A stretch of 64,000 bases of DNA from Photobacterium pectinilyticum (GTDB lineage Bacteria > Pseudomonadota > Gammaproteobacteria > Enterobacterales > Vibrionaceae): assembly GCF_024357955.1 (NCBI RefSeq), contig NZ_JANEYT010000001.1, positions 124,001 to 188,000 of the forward strand, written 5' to 3'. The notes under the pieces were generated by a model that was not told where the DNA came from, did not search any database, and was given only the letters and a program-made list of their open reading frames with translations. Shown here in pieces: positions 1-8,976 of this stretch. The first letter of the stretch is position 1; every line of letters starts with the position of its first letter. A program made the translations under genes and the position numbers.

Positions 1-313
1 GGGTCATGTACAGGCTACGCTCAAGACAAGAAGCATCAACCACGTTGATGATGACATCCGCCGGCATGGTCAATATAGCGCGAGAAGCAATCGCTTCATC
101 CAAACTATTGACGTCGTTGGCACTATCAAGATTGTAAATACCTGGAAGATCAGTCAGCGCAAAGCTATCGCCAGCACACTCGTAACGGCCCGTTTTCTTT
201 TCTACTGTTACCCCAGCCCAGTTACCAACCTGCTGCTTGGCCCCTGTCAGGCCGTTGAACAAGGTTGTTTTACCGCTGTTAGGGTTACCTACTGTCAGAA
301 TACTGTACGGCAT
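1..313 (-). CDS. feoB: Ferrous iron transporter FeoB (5' part, cut by window edge)
   Basis: Only the first 104 or so codons are in the window, reading toward base 1. The translated start shows the FeoB G domain: G1 motif GNPNSGKTT at about residues 9-17, the switch segment GNWAGVTVEKK, and G3 DLPG. FeoB is the inner-membrane Fe(II) transporter with a cytosolic GTPase domain; its membrane part is outside the window. The ATG (311-313) shares one base with the feoA stop codon (TGATG), so the two genes are translationally coupled. Confidence 0.97.
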   Translation of the reverse strand, partial: MPYSILTVGNPNSGKTTLFNGLTGAKQQVGNWAGVTVEKKTGRYECAGDSFALTDLPGIYNLDSANDVNSLDEAIASRAILTMPADVIINVVDASCLERSLYMT

Positions 314-540
314 CAGTTCACCTCCACATCAATGCTTTCTGCAAGTTGTTTACGCAACGCAATATCCACACCGCGTACTCGCACCTGCAGAGGATCCCCT
401 AAAGGTGCCACACGAATAACACTCACAGGCGTATTGGGCAGCATCCCCATAACCATGAGCTTTTTACGGGTAGCGGCTGGTAAGCCAGCTAAACTGATAA
501 CCCTTCCTTCGGCCCCGCATGACATTTCTGACAGTTTCAT
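313..540 (-). CDS. feoA: Ferrous iron transport protein FeoA
   Basis: A 75-residue SH3-like cytosolic protein (FeoA domain over nearly the whole length). The pattern MKLSEMSCGAEGRVISL near the start, then GLPAATRKKLMVMGMLPNTPV and a C-terminal ALRKQLAESI segment, is typical of FeoA. It is an accessory protein of FeoB in Fe(II) uptake. It is the first gene of the operon and overlaps feoB by one base. Likely regulated by iron and oxygen: a Fur-like and an FNR-like site lie just upstream (see 561-579 and 614-627). Confidence 0.96.
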   Translation of the reverse strand: MKLSEMSCGAEGRVISLAGLPAATRKKLMVMGMLPNTPVSVIRVAPLGDPLQVRVRGVDIALRKQLAESIDVEVN

Positions 541-560
541 TCTGAATCGCCACCCTAAAT

Positions 561-579
561 AAGAATAATTAGCATTAGT
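561..579 (-). promoter_or_regulatory. Candidate Fur box upstream of feoA
   Basis: On the minus strand ACTAATGCTAATTATTCTT matches 13 of 19 positions of the classical Fur consensus by eye. It lies about 20 bp upstream of the feoA ATG. Fur repression of feo operons is well known; the site here is inferred from sequence match and position. Confidence 0.45.
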
Positions 580-613
580 GCTTACAATGTTACAGATTGA
601 AACACATTGTTTG

Positions 614-627
614 TTGTTTTAAATCAA
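614..627. promoter_or_regulatory. Candidate FNR box upstream of feoA
   Basis: TTGTTTTAAATCAA fits the FNR consensus TTGAT-N4-ATCAA except at the fourth and fifth bases of the left half. It lies about 75 bp upstream of feoA. feoAB is anaerobically activated by FNR in enterics, so the position is sensible. The rest of 541-894 is AT-rich with no convincing gene. Confidence 0.45.
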
Positions 628-864
628 AAAAAAGCCCTCATTTTTGCAGTAATTGTTTGCAAAATTGACAGGTGGCACACTTAAAAATCCAACTGGTTGC
701 TTTTTAAGCATTCGGATAAAAACATCAACGCACATACTTTAAAACAATTATTTATATTAAAGCTGGGTCATGGATTGTTCGATTTCATATATGAGCGCCA
801 CATATACCCAGGCGGCATTGCGCCACCTAGGTAAATAAGCATAAAAGGAAGAATATGTTAGGTA

Positions 865-892
865 CGTGATATGATCGGTCGACCATATCACG
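865..892. other. Inverted repeat just after the hybrid regulator gene
   Basis: Perfect 9-bp arms CGTGATATG (865-873) and CATATCACG (884-892) flank a 10-base loop, two bases beyond the stop codon at 895. There is no clear T-run on either strand, so it may be a weak terminator, an RNA-stabilising hairpin or an operator. Confidence 0.4.
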
Positions 893-894
893 CG

Positions 895-3800
895 CTATTC
901 TTTATCAGAGGAGACGCCACTGGCAAACTCAGAAGGTGATTGACCACAATAGGCCTTGAACCTAGCGTTAAAGTAGGAAGCATCCTTAAACCCACATGCA
1001 AGAACAACATCTGACACCTTGTCTCCTTGCCTAAGCATTACCGCCGCTTGTTCAAAGCGAAACTGAGTGACGTAGTCTGTGAAAGGTGCACCGAACTCCC
1101 GCCTGAAACGACGCTGGAAAGTCCGCTCCGACATCAGAAGCGTCTTGGCTGCTGCTGAGGAACCAAAATCCGGGTAATGAAAATGATCCGAGACCAAAGA
1201 CTGAACATTATCTTGCCATTTACTTCCTTGATACTCTTCAAAAGATGGCCCCTTCTCTAGATTCGCTTGCTGTTGCCTAAGCAAGTGGTCAATTTCAACG
1301 AGCATCGATTGAGCCTGCAGTGGCTTCGTCAATACTCTATCGGCCCAGCTGACGGAGAGAAGCTCATGTTGGTTACTCTTTGTCGCACTGCTGACAGCTA
1401 CCATTATCGGTCCATGTTTGCCAAAAAAGTCATCCCTTAAACCTTTAAGCAACTCAAAATCACTTGGCTCAAGCACTGACAGGTCAACAAGTAAAACATC
1501 AGGGAAGGGGCCATCAAGCAACATTAGATCCTCATAATCTCCCCGTGTATGAGTAACATGAAAGCGCTCAGATAACTGTTTGCTCCACTCAGTATCAGCG
1601 TCAGCCTCTTCACCGATAGCCATAATCCAAAAGCCTAATTCTAGCGACTCTTTCTGGACTCTTTGCACTGAACTCCCTGAGAGGCTGGCAATTAATGGCA
1701 GGCGAAGAATAAATTCACTCCCTACACCTTGATAACTAATTACCGAAATTGTCCCCTGGTAAGTCTCCACCAGTTGCTTAACGGAACTCAGACCCAGGCC
1801 AAAGCCTCCTTCGGGACTGTATTGTGGCTTTTCTTGGTAATAGCTATCGAACAAATGGGCTTTCGTCTGCTCTGACATTCCACGGCCGGTATCACTGACC
1901 GAAATAACCAGCTGCTGTTCCTGCTCCTTAACATTGACGGTGATCCCCCCTTTGCTATCCGTGTATTTCATTGCATTGGATAATAAGTTGCCCAGCATGA
2001 TCTCGAGGTGATAAGGGGCAAGATCAATACATGTCTCAGCTGAGATATGATCTTCAAGACAAAGGGCTATCTGCTTTTTCTCGGCTTCGATTTGCCAGCT
2101 CATACAGCAAGCCTGAATAATCGGGCCGACTAATTGTTCACAAGGTTTGTCAGGTTCGACCAACGCAAAAACATCGCGGGCCAACAGTTGCTCGGTGACG
2201 TGCAAGGCGTGGGTTATATTCCTCTCGGTAATATCAATTTTGCTCGGGGTCTGGCAGTACGGTCGAAGATCTGACAATAAACCGAGCGACAGCTGCAATG
2301 GGGTTCTCAGCTCATGGGAAAGGTGTGCCATGATATGCTGCCGAACATCCAATATTCGCTGCAAATGCACATTACTCGCATTGAGTTGTTTCTTCTGCAA
2401 CTCAATTTTGGCCGTCTTATGAAATACAGCCTGCTTGAGCTGCTGCGTTTGATCCCGAAATACCCGACTACGCCAGTAGAAGAGCAACAACACCAGTAAC
2501 AACACCGATAAAACCACAAAGCCTATCAACGCTTGATAAACTCGCCACGCAGATTGGACCGTGAAAACATGGCTCAGTTCGCCGCCTTCGTCAGCAGATG
2601 GCTTAACTCGACGAACTTGCAATGTGTAACGCCCGGCAGACAAGGCCCCTACGGATAACAGTGGCTGCGTGGCAATTTGCCACTCTCCAGCCTGTTCGTT
2701 TTCATCAACCAAACGATATTGATACAAGAGTGAGCTTGACGGCATGGTCTCGAGCTTAAAGGCAATTGTCGATCCGTAAGGCAAGCGTCTCAGCTGGCTC
2801 CAAGAATCTCCCAGTGGCCAAATATCATCATCAACCCATACCGCACTCAGCGACAATTCAGGCTCGACGATATTTTCGTCGAACAATACCTCATCAGGAA
2901 TACTCAGCAGCCCTTGTCGATACCCTAGCACCAACGCGTTCATGTCATCATGCAAGCAGGCACGAGAGCCCACATCATCAGGCAGTAAACCGCTACCGAA
3001 GCCAAAGTGCTGCTTTAAATCTGCATAATAGCTTACAAACGAAAGCCCATTGCTTGAGGAAAGCCATACCCCATTACTGCCACCAGCTAGACAATATGGT
3101 CGAACAAGCTCGGACGAAAGTTGAACTTCTTGCAATTTGATCGGCTTCAGGCCCTGAGATACCAACAGCGTGTAATTCGTCGCCACCCACAATTGTCCCA
3201 TTCGATCTTCATAAATATCAACGATCCCCCCATGCTCATCAGTACCCGGCACGAAGTGGAGCATGCCTGCATCAAACTTGTACATACCATAGGTTGTGCC
3301 TACCCAGATCTGATGTTCACTGTCTTCCACGATACTGGTGATATGCTCGCCGCCCACCGGATCCCTCAACCAGTAATTGCCAAAAGGCATCCACTCCCTG
3401 AACTCCGGCCAATATCGGTACAGCCCGTTTTCAGCCCCGACCCAAACCGAGCCGAAATGATCCACCTCGACCCGATTGATTGTATGGCCTTGTATATCTT
3501 GCGGCATGCTGATGCGCTGTATACGGGACTGTCCAACCTCATAAAACGCCAACCCTTTCTCCAGCAATATCCAAAGTCGACCCTCAAACAAAATCAGCTG
3601 TTTGATTGCACCTAAGTCAGGGACGTGCTGGATAACATCGAACATTGGCGAGAGTTCAAATAAGCCATTATCGGTCGCCAACCAATAATGACCATTACTG
3701 GCATAGGCAACATCAGTAATCAAACCAGCATCTATTTTCCCACTCCCTTTACCCAGCAGCATTCGGTTTAGCCGCTGAGAACCCACTGGCAACTGACTCA

Positions 3801-4482
3801 CTCCCTTTGGAGTAGAGACCCATAAGTTCCCCTGACGATCTTGGTGAAGATCCAACACACGGCGGTCAGGTAACGCATACTGATCGTAATCAGAGGGCAT
3901 AAAATGCTGGCTTACCGTCATATCCAGCCCCATCAAATAGAGCCCCATGGTGCTGCCAACCCACATTCCTTCATGGGTTGCTTGCAGGCTAAGTACAGCC
4001 CTTTCGGTCCCTTGACCATCGAGAGACTGCAATATGCCGTCCTTGCCTTTGATTACCCCTCGCCGCGTACCAAACCATAGCTCACCGAGCAAATCTTGCT
4101 CCACAGCCGTAACATAGTGATCATCTAGTATTTTCGTGGGTGGTAAGTCCGGTGACTGGTATTCGTAAACCCCCTGCTGGGCGGCAACATACAGGTAATT
4201 GTCAGCCACATATAAACCCGATAGCTTTATCGGATGGGGAAAGGGCAAGAAGTGCACATTCGGTTCGTCCTCCGAAAGGCGGTACAATCCCCTGCGATTG
4301 GCAAACCAGGCGTCATTGTCCAGTTGGACTACCGACTCAATCGGGATCTGACTAATATTGTGCCTTTCCAGTAGGGCTAGTTGCGGAGAATAGGAGTAGG
4401 CATGGCTGTCTTTGACCAACCAAAGTGTTTTGTTGACCACGGATATCAACCAGCCACAGCCCCTTATTGGAATCATTGACAA
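895..4482 (-). CDS. Hybrid two-component sensor/AraC regulator (HTCS type), main frame
   Basis: A 1195-residue open frame. In order: a series of two-component-regulator propeller repeats (about 20-560; motifs such as DRQGNLWVSTPKGV and WVGAENGLYR), a Y_Y_Y-like Ig domain (about 565-630), a membrane segment (about 640-662), HisKA with HELRTP (His723), HATPase_c (NAMKYTD, DTGRGM, GFGLGLS), a receiver with phospho-acceptor Asp1000 in LLVDLS, and a C-terminal AraC HTH pair (about 1090-1185, with SERTFQRRFRREFG). HTCS proteins sense a periplasmic ligand, often a glycan breakdown product, and act directly on DNA. The ligand is unknown; the neighbours give no polysaccharide gene. The signal peptide and first propeller strand are encoded in another frame (see 4352-4618), so the start at 4482 is probably not the native one. 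Confidence 0.85.
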   Translation of the reverse strand: MSMIPIRGCGWLISVVNKTLWLVKDSHAYSYSPQLALLERHNISQIPIESVVQLDNDAWFANRRGLYRLSEDEPNVHFLPFPHPIKLSGLYVADNYLYVAAQQGVYEYQSPDLPPTKILDDHYVTAVEQDLLGELWFGTRRGVIKGKDGILQSLDGQGTERAVLSLQATHEGMWVGSTMGLYLMGLDMTVSQHFMPSDYDQYALPDRRVLDLHQDRQGNLWVSTPKGVSQLPVGSQRLNRMLLGKGSGKIDAGLITDVAYASNGHYWLATDNGLFELSPMFDVIQHVPDLGAIKQLILFEGRLWILLEKGLAFYEVGQSRIQRISMPQDIQGHTINRVEVDHFGSVWVGAENGLYRYWPEFREWMPFGNYWLRDPVGGEHITSIVEDSEHQIWVGTTYGMYKFDAGMLHFVPGTDEHGGIVDIYEDRMGQLWVATNYTLLVSQGLKPIKLQEVQLSSELVRPYCLAGGSNGVWLSSSNGLSFVSYYADLKQHFGFGSGLLPDDVGSRACLHDDMNALVLGYRQGLLSIPDEVLFDENIVEPELSLSAVWVDDDIWPLGDSWSQLRRLPYGSTIAFKLETMPSSSLLYQYRLVDENEQAGEWQIATQPLLSVGALSAGRYTLQVRRVKPSADEGGELSHVFTVQSAWRVYQALIGFVVLSVLLLVLLLFYWRSRVFRDQTQQLKQAVFHKTAKIELQKKQLNASNVHLQRILDVRQHIMAHLSHELRTPLQLSLGLLSDLRPYCQTPSKIDITERNITHALHVTEQLLARDVFALVEPDKPCEQLVGPIIQACCMSWQIEAEKKQIALCLEDHISAETCIDLAPYHLEIMLGNLLSNAMKYTDSKGGITVNVKEQEQQLVISVSDTGRGMSEQTKAHLFDSYYQEKPQYSPEGGFGLGLSSVKQLVETYQGTISVISYQGVGSEFILRLPLIASLSGSSVQRVQKESLELGFWIMAIGEEADADTEWSKQLSERFHVTHTRGDYEDLMLLDGPFPDVLLVDLSVLEPSDFELLKGLRDDFFGKHGPIMVAVSSATKSNQHELLSVSWADRVLTKPLQAQSMLVEIDHLLRQQQANLEKGPSFEEYQGSKWQDNVQSLVSDHFHYPDFGSSAAAKTLLMSERTFQRRFRREFGAPFTDYVTQFRFEQAAVMLRQGDKVSDVVLACGFKDASYFNARFKAYCGQSPSEFASGVSSDKE

Positions 4483-4618
4483 CTTTACGAACGGACAGTG
4501 TGCTTATCCCGTTTAGTTCTGACATTGAATGGAAGAGGAAGCTCGAGGCAAAAGCTGGCGTCGAATTAACCAGTCCCATGACCAAGATAAAGGCCACAAG
4601 TAATAATCGTCTGTCCAT
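4352..4618 (-). pseudogene. Detached N-terminus of the hybrid regulator (frameshifted)
   Basis: This frame starts with a signal peptide (MDRRLLLVAFILVMGLVNSTPAFA), followed by SELNGISTLSVRKVVNDSNKGLWL, the usual start of an HTCS propeller. After LWL the propeller reading continues in the next frame as ISVVNKTLWLVKDSHAYSY, which is the 895-4482 gene. One extra base between about 4435 and 4460 (there is a run of four C on the plus strand near 4461) explains the break. Joined, the protein would have about 1240 residues, normal for the family. It could be a true mutation or a sequencing error. Confidence 0.75.
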
Positions 4619-4718
4619 AACAGCGTAAATTAAATCCCAACCTCATGAAAACCCCGTTATTATGCAGTATTGACCATTTTAATATAAGCTGAGATTTATA
4701 AAATGAGGCAAAATGCAT

Positions 4719-4746
4719 AAAAAAACGCACCTGAATGCGTTTTTTT
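4719..4746. terminator. Intrinsic terminator after znuA
   Basis: Stem AAAAAACGCA / TGCGTTTTTT with a six-base loop, lying 35 bp downstream of the znuA stop. A-run and T-run on opposite sides allow it to work in both directions. Confidence 0.8.
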
Positions 4747-4780
4747 ATCTTTCTCATGCATCAAACCACAGGGAGAAAAA

Positions 4781-5740
4781 CTATTCTGATTTCAGGCACT
4801 GGCTAAAACTGTTGCCCAATGTCTGGAGGAATTCCACATAGCTACCATCACCATAGGCAATATCGGTACCCATTGGATCCAGCGTTCCAATATTGACTCC
4901 CGTCCCCCTTACAACACTGTCAACCACAGCAGGTGAGAACTGAGGCTCACTGAAAACACAGTGCGCGTGCTGATCTTTCAATGAATTACGAATTGAAATC
5001 AAAGTTTTAGCACCTGGTCGACGGTCCGGTTCAACCGTAAAGTGACCAAGGTTGTTAAGACCAAATTGCTCTTCAAAATAACCATAACCATCATGGAAGA
5101 CAAAATAGCCGCGATCAACGACAGGGGTTAACGTCTGCTCGATAGCCACCATTGCCGTTTTCACTTCATCAATAAAATTAACAAGGTTTGCTTCAAACTT
5201 ATCTTTATGGGCTGGGTCAAGTGCTACCAACTTGTCAGTGATCACTTGCGCGGCTTGGACTGCCTGCTCTGGGCCTAACCAAAGGTGAGGGTCAATACCA
5301 TCGTGGCTGTGGCCATGGTGATCGTGATCGTCGTGATCATGACCTGCGTGGTCATCATGCCCGTGATCATCGTGATCATGACCTGCATGTTCGTCGTGAG
5401 CTTCACCATAATGGCGGAAGTGAATGCTGTCCTGCTCCGTCAACGTCAGGACGTTTTCCTTGTCCTCAAGAATCTTGGTCAGGAACCTCTCCAGTTCAGG
5501 GCCAACCCAAATAACCAAGTCTGCATCATTGAGCTTTCTCGCATCCGAAGGACGCAGCGCATAATCATGTGGTGATGCACCTGCTGGCAGCAGTGTCTCT
5601 GTCGACGTTACGCCTTGGGTCAACTCCTGGACAATCATGGTGATTGGCTTCATGGTCGAAACCACTTTGAGGTCTTGAGCGTAAAGTGAAGGTGAACACA
5701 ACAAGCCAAGGGTGCTACATGTAAGGAGTAAACGGCGCAT
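4781..5740 (-). CDS. znuA: Zinc ABC transporter substrate-binding protein ZnuA
   Basis: A 319-residue periplasmic protein with signal peptide (about 1-21). Known ZnuA zinc ligands are visible: His58 in GASPHDY and His152 in DPHLWL; FHDGYGYF carries a further His. Residues 115-147 form a very His/Asp-rich loop, the flexible metal-gathering loop of ZnuA, followed by the scaffold helix and DPMG near the C-terminus. It delivers Zn(II) to ZnuBC. Divergent from znuCB with a shared Zur-type operator. Confidence 0.96.
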   Translation of the reverse strand: MRRLLLTCSTLGLLCSPSLYAQDLKVVSTMKPITMIVQELTQGVTSTETLLPAGASPHDYALRPSDARKLNDADLVIWVGPELERFLTKILEDKENVLTLTEQDSIHFRHYGEAHDEHAGHDHDDHGHDDHAGHDHDDHDHHGHSHDGIDPHLWLGPEQAVQAAQVITDKLVALDPAHKDKFEANLVNFIDEVKTAMVAIEQTLTPVVDRGYFVFHDGYGYFEEQFGLNNLGHFTVEPDRRPGAKTLISIRNSLKDQHAHCVFSEPQFSPAVVDSVVRGTGVNIGTLDPMGTDIAYGDGSYVEFLQTLGNSFSQCLKSE

Positions 5741-5781
5741 ATAAGTTTCCCTGAATAATTCTTGATTACAACATTTGCCGA

Positions 5782-5802
5782 AGATGTTATATTATAACAT
5801 CT
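5782..5802. promoter_or_regulatory. Zur operator between znuA and znuCB
   Basis: Perfect 10-bp arms AGATGTTATA and TATAACATCT around a single central T. This matches the Zur box of enterics and vibrios (core GTTATAwTATAAC). It lies between the divergent znuA and znuC starts, so one site can repress both. Confidence 0.9.
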
Positions 5803-5833
5803 CACTTTGGCAAATATCTAAGCAAAGAAATAT

Positions 5834-6619
5834 ATGACCTCCTTAGTTGAATTACAGTCGGTCACAGTCACATACTCGGAAAGGCATGTGCTGGATCAGG
5901 TTTCCCTGAAATTAGAGCGGGGCCAGATCACTACCCTGATTGGCCCTAATGGTGCCGGCAAGTCGACACTTGTCAAAGTCATCACGGGTTTGACCAAACC
6001 AACAGTAGGAAACATTATTCGCCAGAAAGGACTTCGGATTGGCTATGTGCCGCAAAAATTGGCACTCAACAACACACTTCCGCTTAGCGTTGACCGCTTC
6101 ATGCGCTTAGCCGGTCGTTACAAAGATGCACAGCGTATCGAGGCACTCGAACTTGTCAGCGGTAAGCACCTGCACCATAGCAATATGCACTCGCTATCCG
6201 GAGGTGAGATGCAACGCGTATTGCTCGCTAGGGCGCTACTGCAAAAACCAGACTTGCTGGTGCTTGATGAGCCAGTGCAAGGGGTTGATGTCAATGGTCA
6301 GCTAGAGCTGTACAGCCTGATCCAAACCCTGCGTGATAAGCTTAACTGCGCCATTTTGATGGTCTCTCACGACTTGCACCTGGTAATGGCAAAAACTGAT
6401 CATGTTATTTGCCTGCACCATCATATTTGCTGCTCTGGCGAACCAGAGGCGATCACCAGTCATCCATCGTATGTTGCACTGTTTGGCCGCCACCAATGTG
6501 AACAACTGGCGCTATATCAACACCACCATAACCATGAGCATGATTTATCTGGCAACCCAGTCGGTCCCTGCCAGCATGAACACCAGCATTCAGAACAACA
6601 AGAGATAAACAATGCTTGA
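5834..6619 (+). CDS. znuC: Zinc ABC transporter ATP-binding protein ZnuC
   Basis: A 261-residue ABC ATPase. Walker [10 protein letters not shown] at 37-45, signature [15 protein letters not shown] near 120-135, Walker B LLVLDEP, and the switch His in VSHDLH. The C-terminus is unusually His-rich (repeated HHNHEHD and HEHQHSE), a possible zinc-buffering tail of a kind seen in several ZnuC proteins. The gene overlaps znuB by 8 bases. Confidence 0.96.
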   Translation: MTSLVELQSVTVTYSERHVLDQVSLKLERGQITTLIGPNGAGKSTLVKVITGLTKPTVGNIIRQKGLRIGYVPQKLALNNTLPLSVDRFMRLAGRYKDAQRIEALELVSGKHLHHSNMHSLSGGEMQRVLLARALLQKPDLLVLDEPVQGVDVNGQLELYSLIQTLRDKLNCAILMVSHDLHLVMAKTDHVICLHHHICCSGEPEAITSHPSYVALFGRHQCEQLALYQHHHNHEHDLSGNPVGPCQHEHQHSEQQEINNA

Positions 6620-7397
6620 TTTATTGCTGCCCGCACTGATTGCGGGCATTGGCATCGCCGTGCTTGCCGGCCCACTGGGCTCCTTCGTCGTTTGGCGTAA
6701 AATGGCGTATTTTGGTGACACCCTATCTCATGCCTCACTACTGGGTATTGCGCTTGGGTTCTTGTTCAATATCAACCTAAACCTTGCATTGCTCATTTGC
6801 TGCCTGGCATTAGCTGTTATTCTTGTCGGCCTACAAAAACAAAAATATGTGGCGACCGACACCCTACTCGGCATACTCGCGCACAGTGCCCTGTCGCTTG
6901 GCTTGGTGGCTGTCAGCTTCCTTGATCATGTCCGTATCGACCTGATGTCATACCTATTTGGTGATTTGCTCGCGGTCACACCTTCTGATCTACTGTGGAT
7001 ATATGGTGGCGGTGCGATTGTGATGACGATGCTGATCACCTTATGGCGACCATTACTATCAATGACCATCAATGAAGAGTTGGCACTGGTCGAAGGGGTA
7101 AATGTCGATCTAATGCGCCTGCTGCTGATGATTATGGTGGGTATGGTAATTGCCGTTGCGATGAAATTTGTTGGCGCGCTGATCATTACCTCCTTGCTGA
7201 TCATCCCTGCCGCCACTGCACGCAAATTCTCACGCAGCCCGGAAATGATGGCCGCGCTGGCATCAGGATTGGGTATTATTGCCGTTATGTGTGGTCTAGC
7301 CATGTCTTGGCACTATGACACTCCGGCAGGTCCGTCTGTGGTAGTAGCTGCCGCTGCTTTGTTCCTGCTCAGCCAATTCAAGCGAGCCGAAGCCTAA
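6612..7397 (+). CDS. znuB: Zinc ABC transporter permease ZnuB
   Basis: A 261-residue integral membrane protein of the ABC-3 permease family, hydrophobic throughout with about eight membrane segments. The segment [18 protein letters not shown] near the start and the helix [18 protein letters not shown] are typical of ZnuB. It forms the inner-membrane channel for Zn(II) with ZnuC and ZnuA. Its start lies inside the znuC end, so translation is coupled. Confidence 0.95.
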   Translation: MLDLLLPALIAGIGIAVLAGPLGSFVVWRKMAYFGDTLSHASLLGIALGFLFNINLNLALLICCLALAVILVGLQKQKYVATDTLLGILAHSALSLGLVAVSFLDHVRIDLMSYLFGDLLAVTPSDLLWIYGGGAIVMTMLITLWRPLLSMTINEELALVEGVNVDLMRLLLMIMVGMVIAVAMKFVGALIITSLLIIPAATARKFSRSPEMMAALASGLGIIAVMCGLAMSWHYDTPAGPSVVVAAAALFLLSQFKRAEA

Positions 7398-7419
7398 TTT
7401 CTATAAAAAAGGTAAACAC

Positions 7420-7445
7420 AGCAGTCCATCCCGGGCTGCTGCCCT
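7420..7445. terminator. Hairpin downstream of znuB
   Basis: A CAGCAG...CTGCTG stem with a GC-rich middle follows the znuB stop by about 20 bases, with pyrimidine-rich sequence after it. It has only a poor T-run, so the call as a terminator is tentative. Confidence 0.4.
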
Positions 7446-7496
7446 TCTCTTCCCCACAGCTATGCCAACATTTCAAACCAACAAACTGTAATCAAA

Positions 7497-7663
7497 TTAT
7501 ACCAATCTGGATAAGTCGTTGATCAAGTATTTGCACTGGAAAAATCGTTGTTATCAAGGCAGAGATTGCAGTAACTAGTGGCTCTAATTACAAAATATCT
7601 AACGCAGAGAACAGCGATTTTAACCTGCAAGACTGATCAAATATTTATGTAGGTTGGTATTAA
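7497..7663 (+). repeat. MITE-like palindromic repeat, copy 1
   Basis: A 167-bp element beginning TTATACCAATCTGGATAAG and ending AGGTTGGTATTAA. The two halves are imperfect inverted copies (TACCAA outside, TGATCA then AAAATCG/TGTT further in, GTGGCTC at the centre), so the whole element could fold into one long hairpin. It has no ORF. Two further near-identical copies are at 49074-49239 (opposite orientation) and 63595-63761. Confidence 0.85.
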
Positions 7664-7674
7664 GCCTCACCTTG

Positions 7675-7977
7675 TCAGTTAAACAAACTGCGATGACGAC
7701 TATTGCACGCGCTCTTTACTTGCATGGCTGTTCGTAGGTGCTTGGTTTCTGGTAGGTAGTCAAGCAGGCATTGGAAATACGCCTCATCTTTGTCCGACAA
7801 CATGAAGTTATCGATATAGAGCCGATGACAGGCGTTGGTCATCAAGTTGGCTGATGTACCATTTTCGGCCAATGATACATGTTCGAGAATGCAGGTCTCG
7901 TAACCTTCCTTGTCTTCTTTCGCCACGCTAAACGCCGGACTTAACGCGAATATCAGCAGTAAGGCCACCTTTCTCAC
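7675..7977 (-). CDS. Small secreted four-cysteine protein
   Basis: A 100-residue protein with a signal peptide (about 1-19, ending SVA) and exactly four cysteines in the mature part: YETCILEH, TNACHRLY, YFQCLLDY and KSACNSRH. The even spacing suggests two disulfides in a small helical periplasmic protein. It resembles the Vibrionaceae family annotated as VF_A0006-type four-cysteine protein; this is recall of a pattern, not an alignment. Function unknown. It stands alone between a MITE-like repeat and the suc cluster. Confidence 0.7.
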   Translation of the reverse strand: MRKVALLLIFALSPAFSVAKEDKEGYETCILEHVSLAENGTSANLMTNACHRLYIDNFMLSDKDEAYFQCLLDYLPETKHLRTAMQVKSACNSRHRSLFN

Positions 7978-8056
7978 TGTCAGCCCTCCGGATCACTTAC
8001 CTCTCCTAAGCATATACGTATACCCATCTAGCTACCTACGACCATGTGTAGCCAAT

Positions 8057-8080
8057 AAAAAACCCGCCATTGGCGGGTTT
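8057..8080 (-). terminator. Terminator of the sdh-suc cluster
   Basis: Reading the minus strand: AAACCCGCCA, one-base loop, TGGCGGGTTT followed by a T-run (the A-run at 8057-8062). It ends the transcript 24 bp after the sucD stop. Confidence 0.88.
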
Positions 8081-8103
8081 GATATATGCGAGTATTTGGG
8101 AAT

Positions 8104-8976
8104 TTACCAACCAGTCACTTCACGCAATGCTTTACCGATATCGGCAAGGCTCTTCACAGTTTTCACACCTGCCGCTTCCAATGCCTGGAATTTATCTTCT
8201 GCGGTACCCTTACCACCAGAAATAATCGCACCAGCGTGGCCCATGCGCTTACCCGGAGGCGCAGTAACACCTGCAATGTAAGAAACGACCGGCTTGCTGA
8301 CGTGTTCTTTGATATAGGCAGCCGCTTCTTCTTCTGCGGTACCACCGATCTCACCGATCATAACAATTGCTTCGGTTGCCGGATCTTTCTCAAATAGCTC
8401 AAGCACATCAATGAAGTTCGAACCTGGAATTGGGTCACCACCGATACCGACACAGGTCGACTGGCCGAAGCCTTCGTCTGTGGTTTGCTTGACCGCTTCA
8501 TAGGTCAATGTACCCGAACGAGATACAATACCGACTTTACCCGCTTTGTGGATATGGCCCGGCATGATACCGATCTTACACTCATCCGGTGTGATCACAC
8601 CCGGACAGTTAGGACCGATCATACGTACGCCAGCTTCATCAAGACGAACTTTAACATCCAACATATCCAGCGTTGGAATGCCTTCTGTAATCGTCACAAT
8701 CAGCTCGATACCTGCGTCAATCGCTTCAAGGATCGCATCTTTACAGAACGGCGCTGGTACATAGATAACCGTTGCCGTTGCGCCTGTGGCTTCAACGGCT
8801 TCACGAACAGTATTAAATACCGGCAAGCCGAGGTGCTTGGTGCCACCTTTACCCGGTGATACCCCACCGACCAACTGCGTTCCGTACTCAATGGCTTGCT
8901 CTGAGTGGAATGTCCCCTGACCGCCAGTAAAACCCTGACATATCACTTTGGTGTCTTTATTAATTAGTACAGACAT
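8104..8976 (-). CDS. sucD: Succinyl-CoA synthetase alpha subunit
   Basis: A 290-residue protein, normal length. It has the CoA-binding Rossmann start ([18 protein letters not shown]), the phospho-His region ([14 protein letters not shown], His247 near the C-terminus) and GPNCPG. With SucC it makes ATP from succinyl-CoA in the TCA cycle. Its ATG shares one base with the sucC stop (TAATG). Last gene of the sdhCDAB-sucABCD series. Confidence 0.98.
   Translation of the reverse strand: MSVLINKDTKVICQGFTGGQGTFHSEQAIEYGTQLVGGVSPGKGGTKHLGLPVFNTVREAVEATGATATVIYVPAPFCKDAILEAIDAGIELIVTITEGIPTLDMLDVKVRLDEAGVRMIGPNCPGVITPDECKIGIMPGHIHKAGKVGIVSRSGTLTYEAVKQTTDEGFGQSTCVGIGGDPIPGSNFIDVLELFEKDPATEAIVMIGEIGGTAEEEAAAYIKEHVSKPVVSYIAGVTAPPGKRMGHAGAIISGGKGTAEDKFQALEAAGVKTVKSLADIGKALREVTGW

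Noticed and set aside
3121-3615. 164-residue plus-strand frame inside the HTCS gene
   Set aside because: Antisense shadow of the propeller region; no ribosome site or family.
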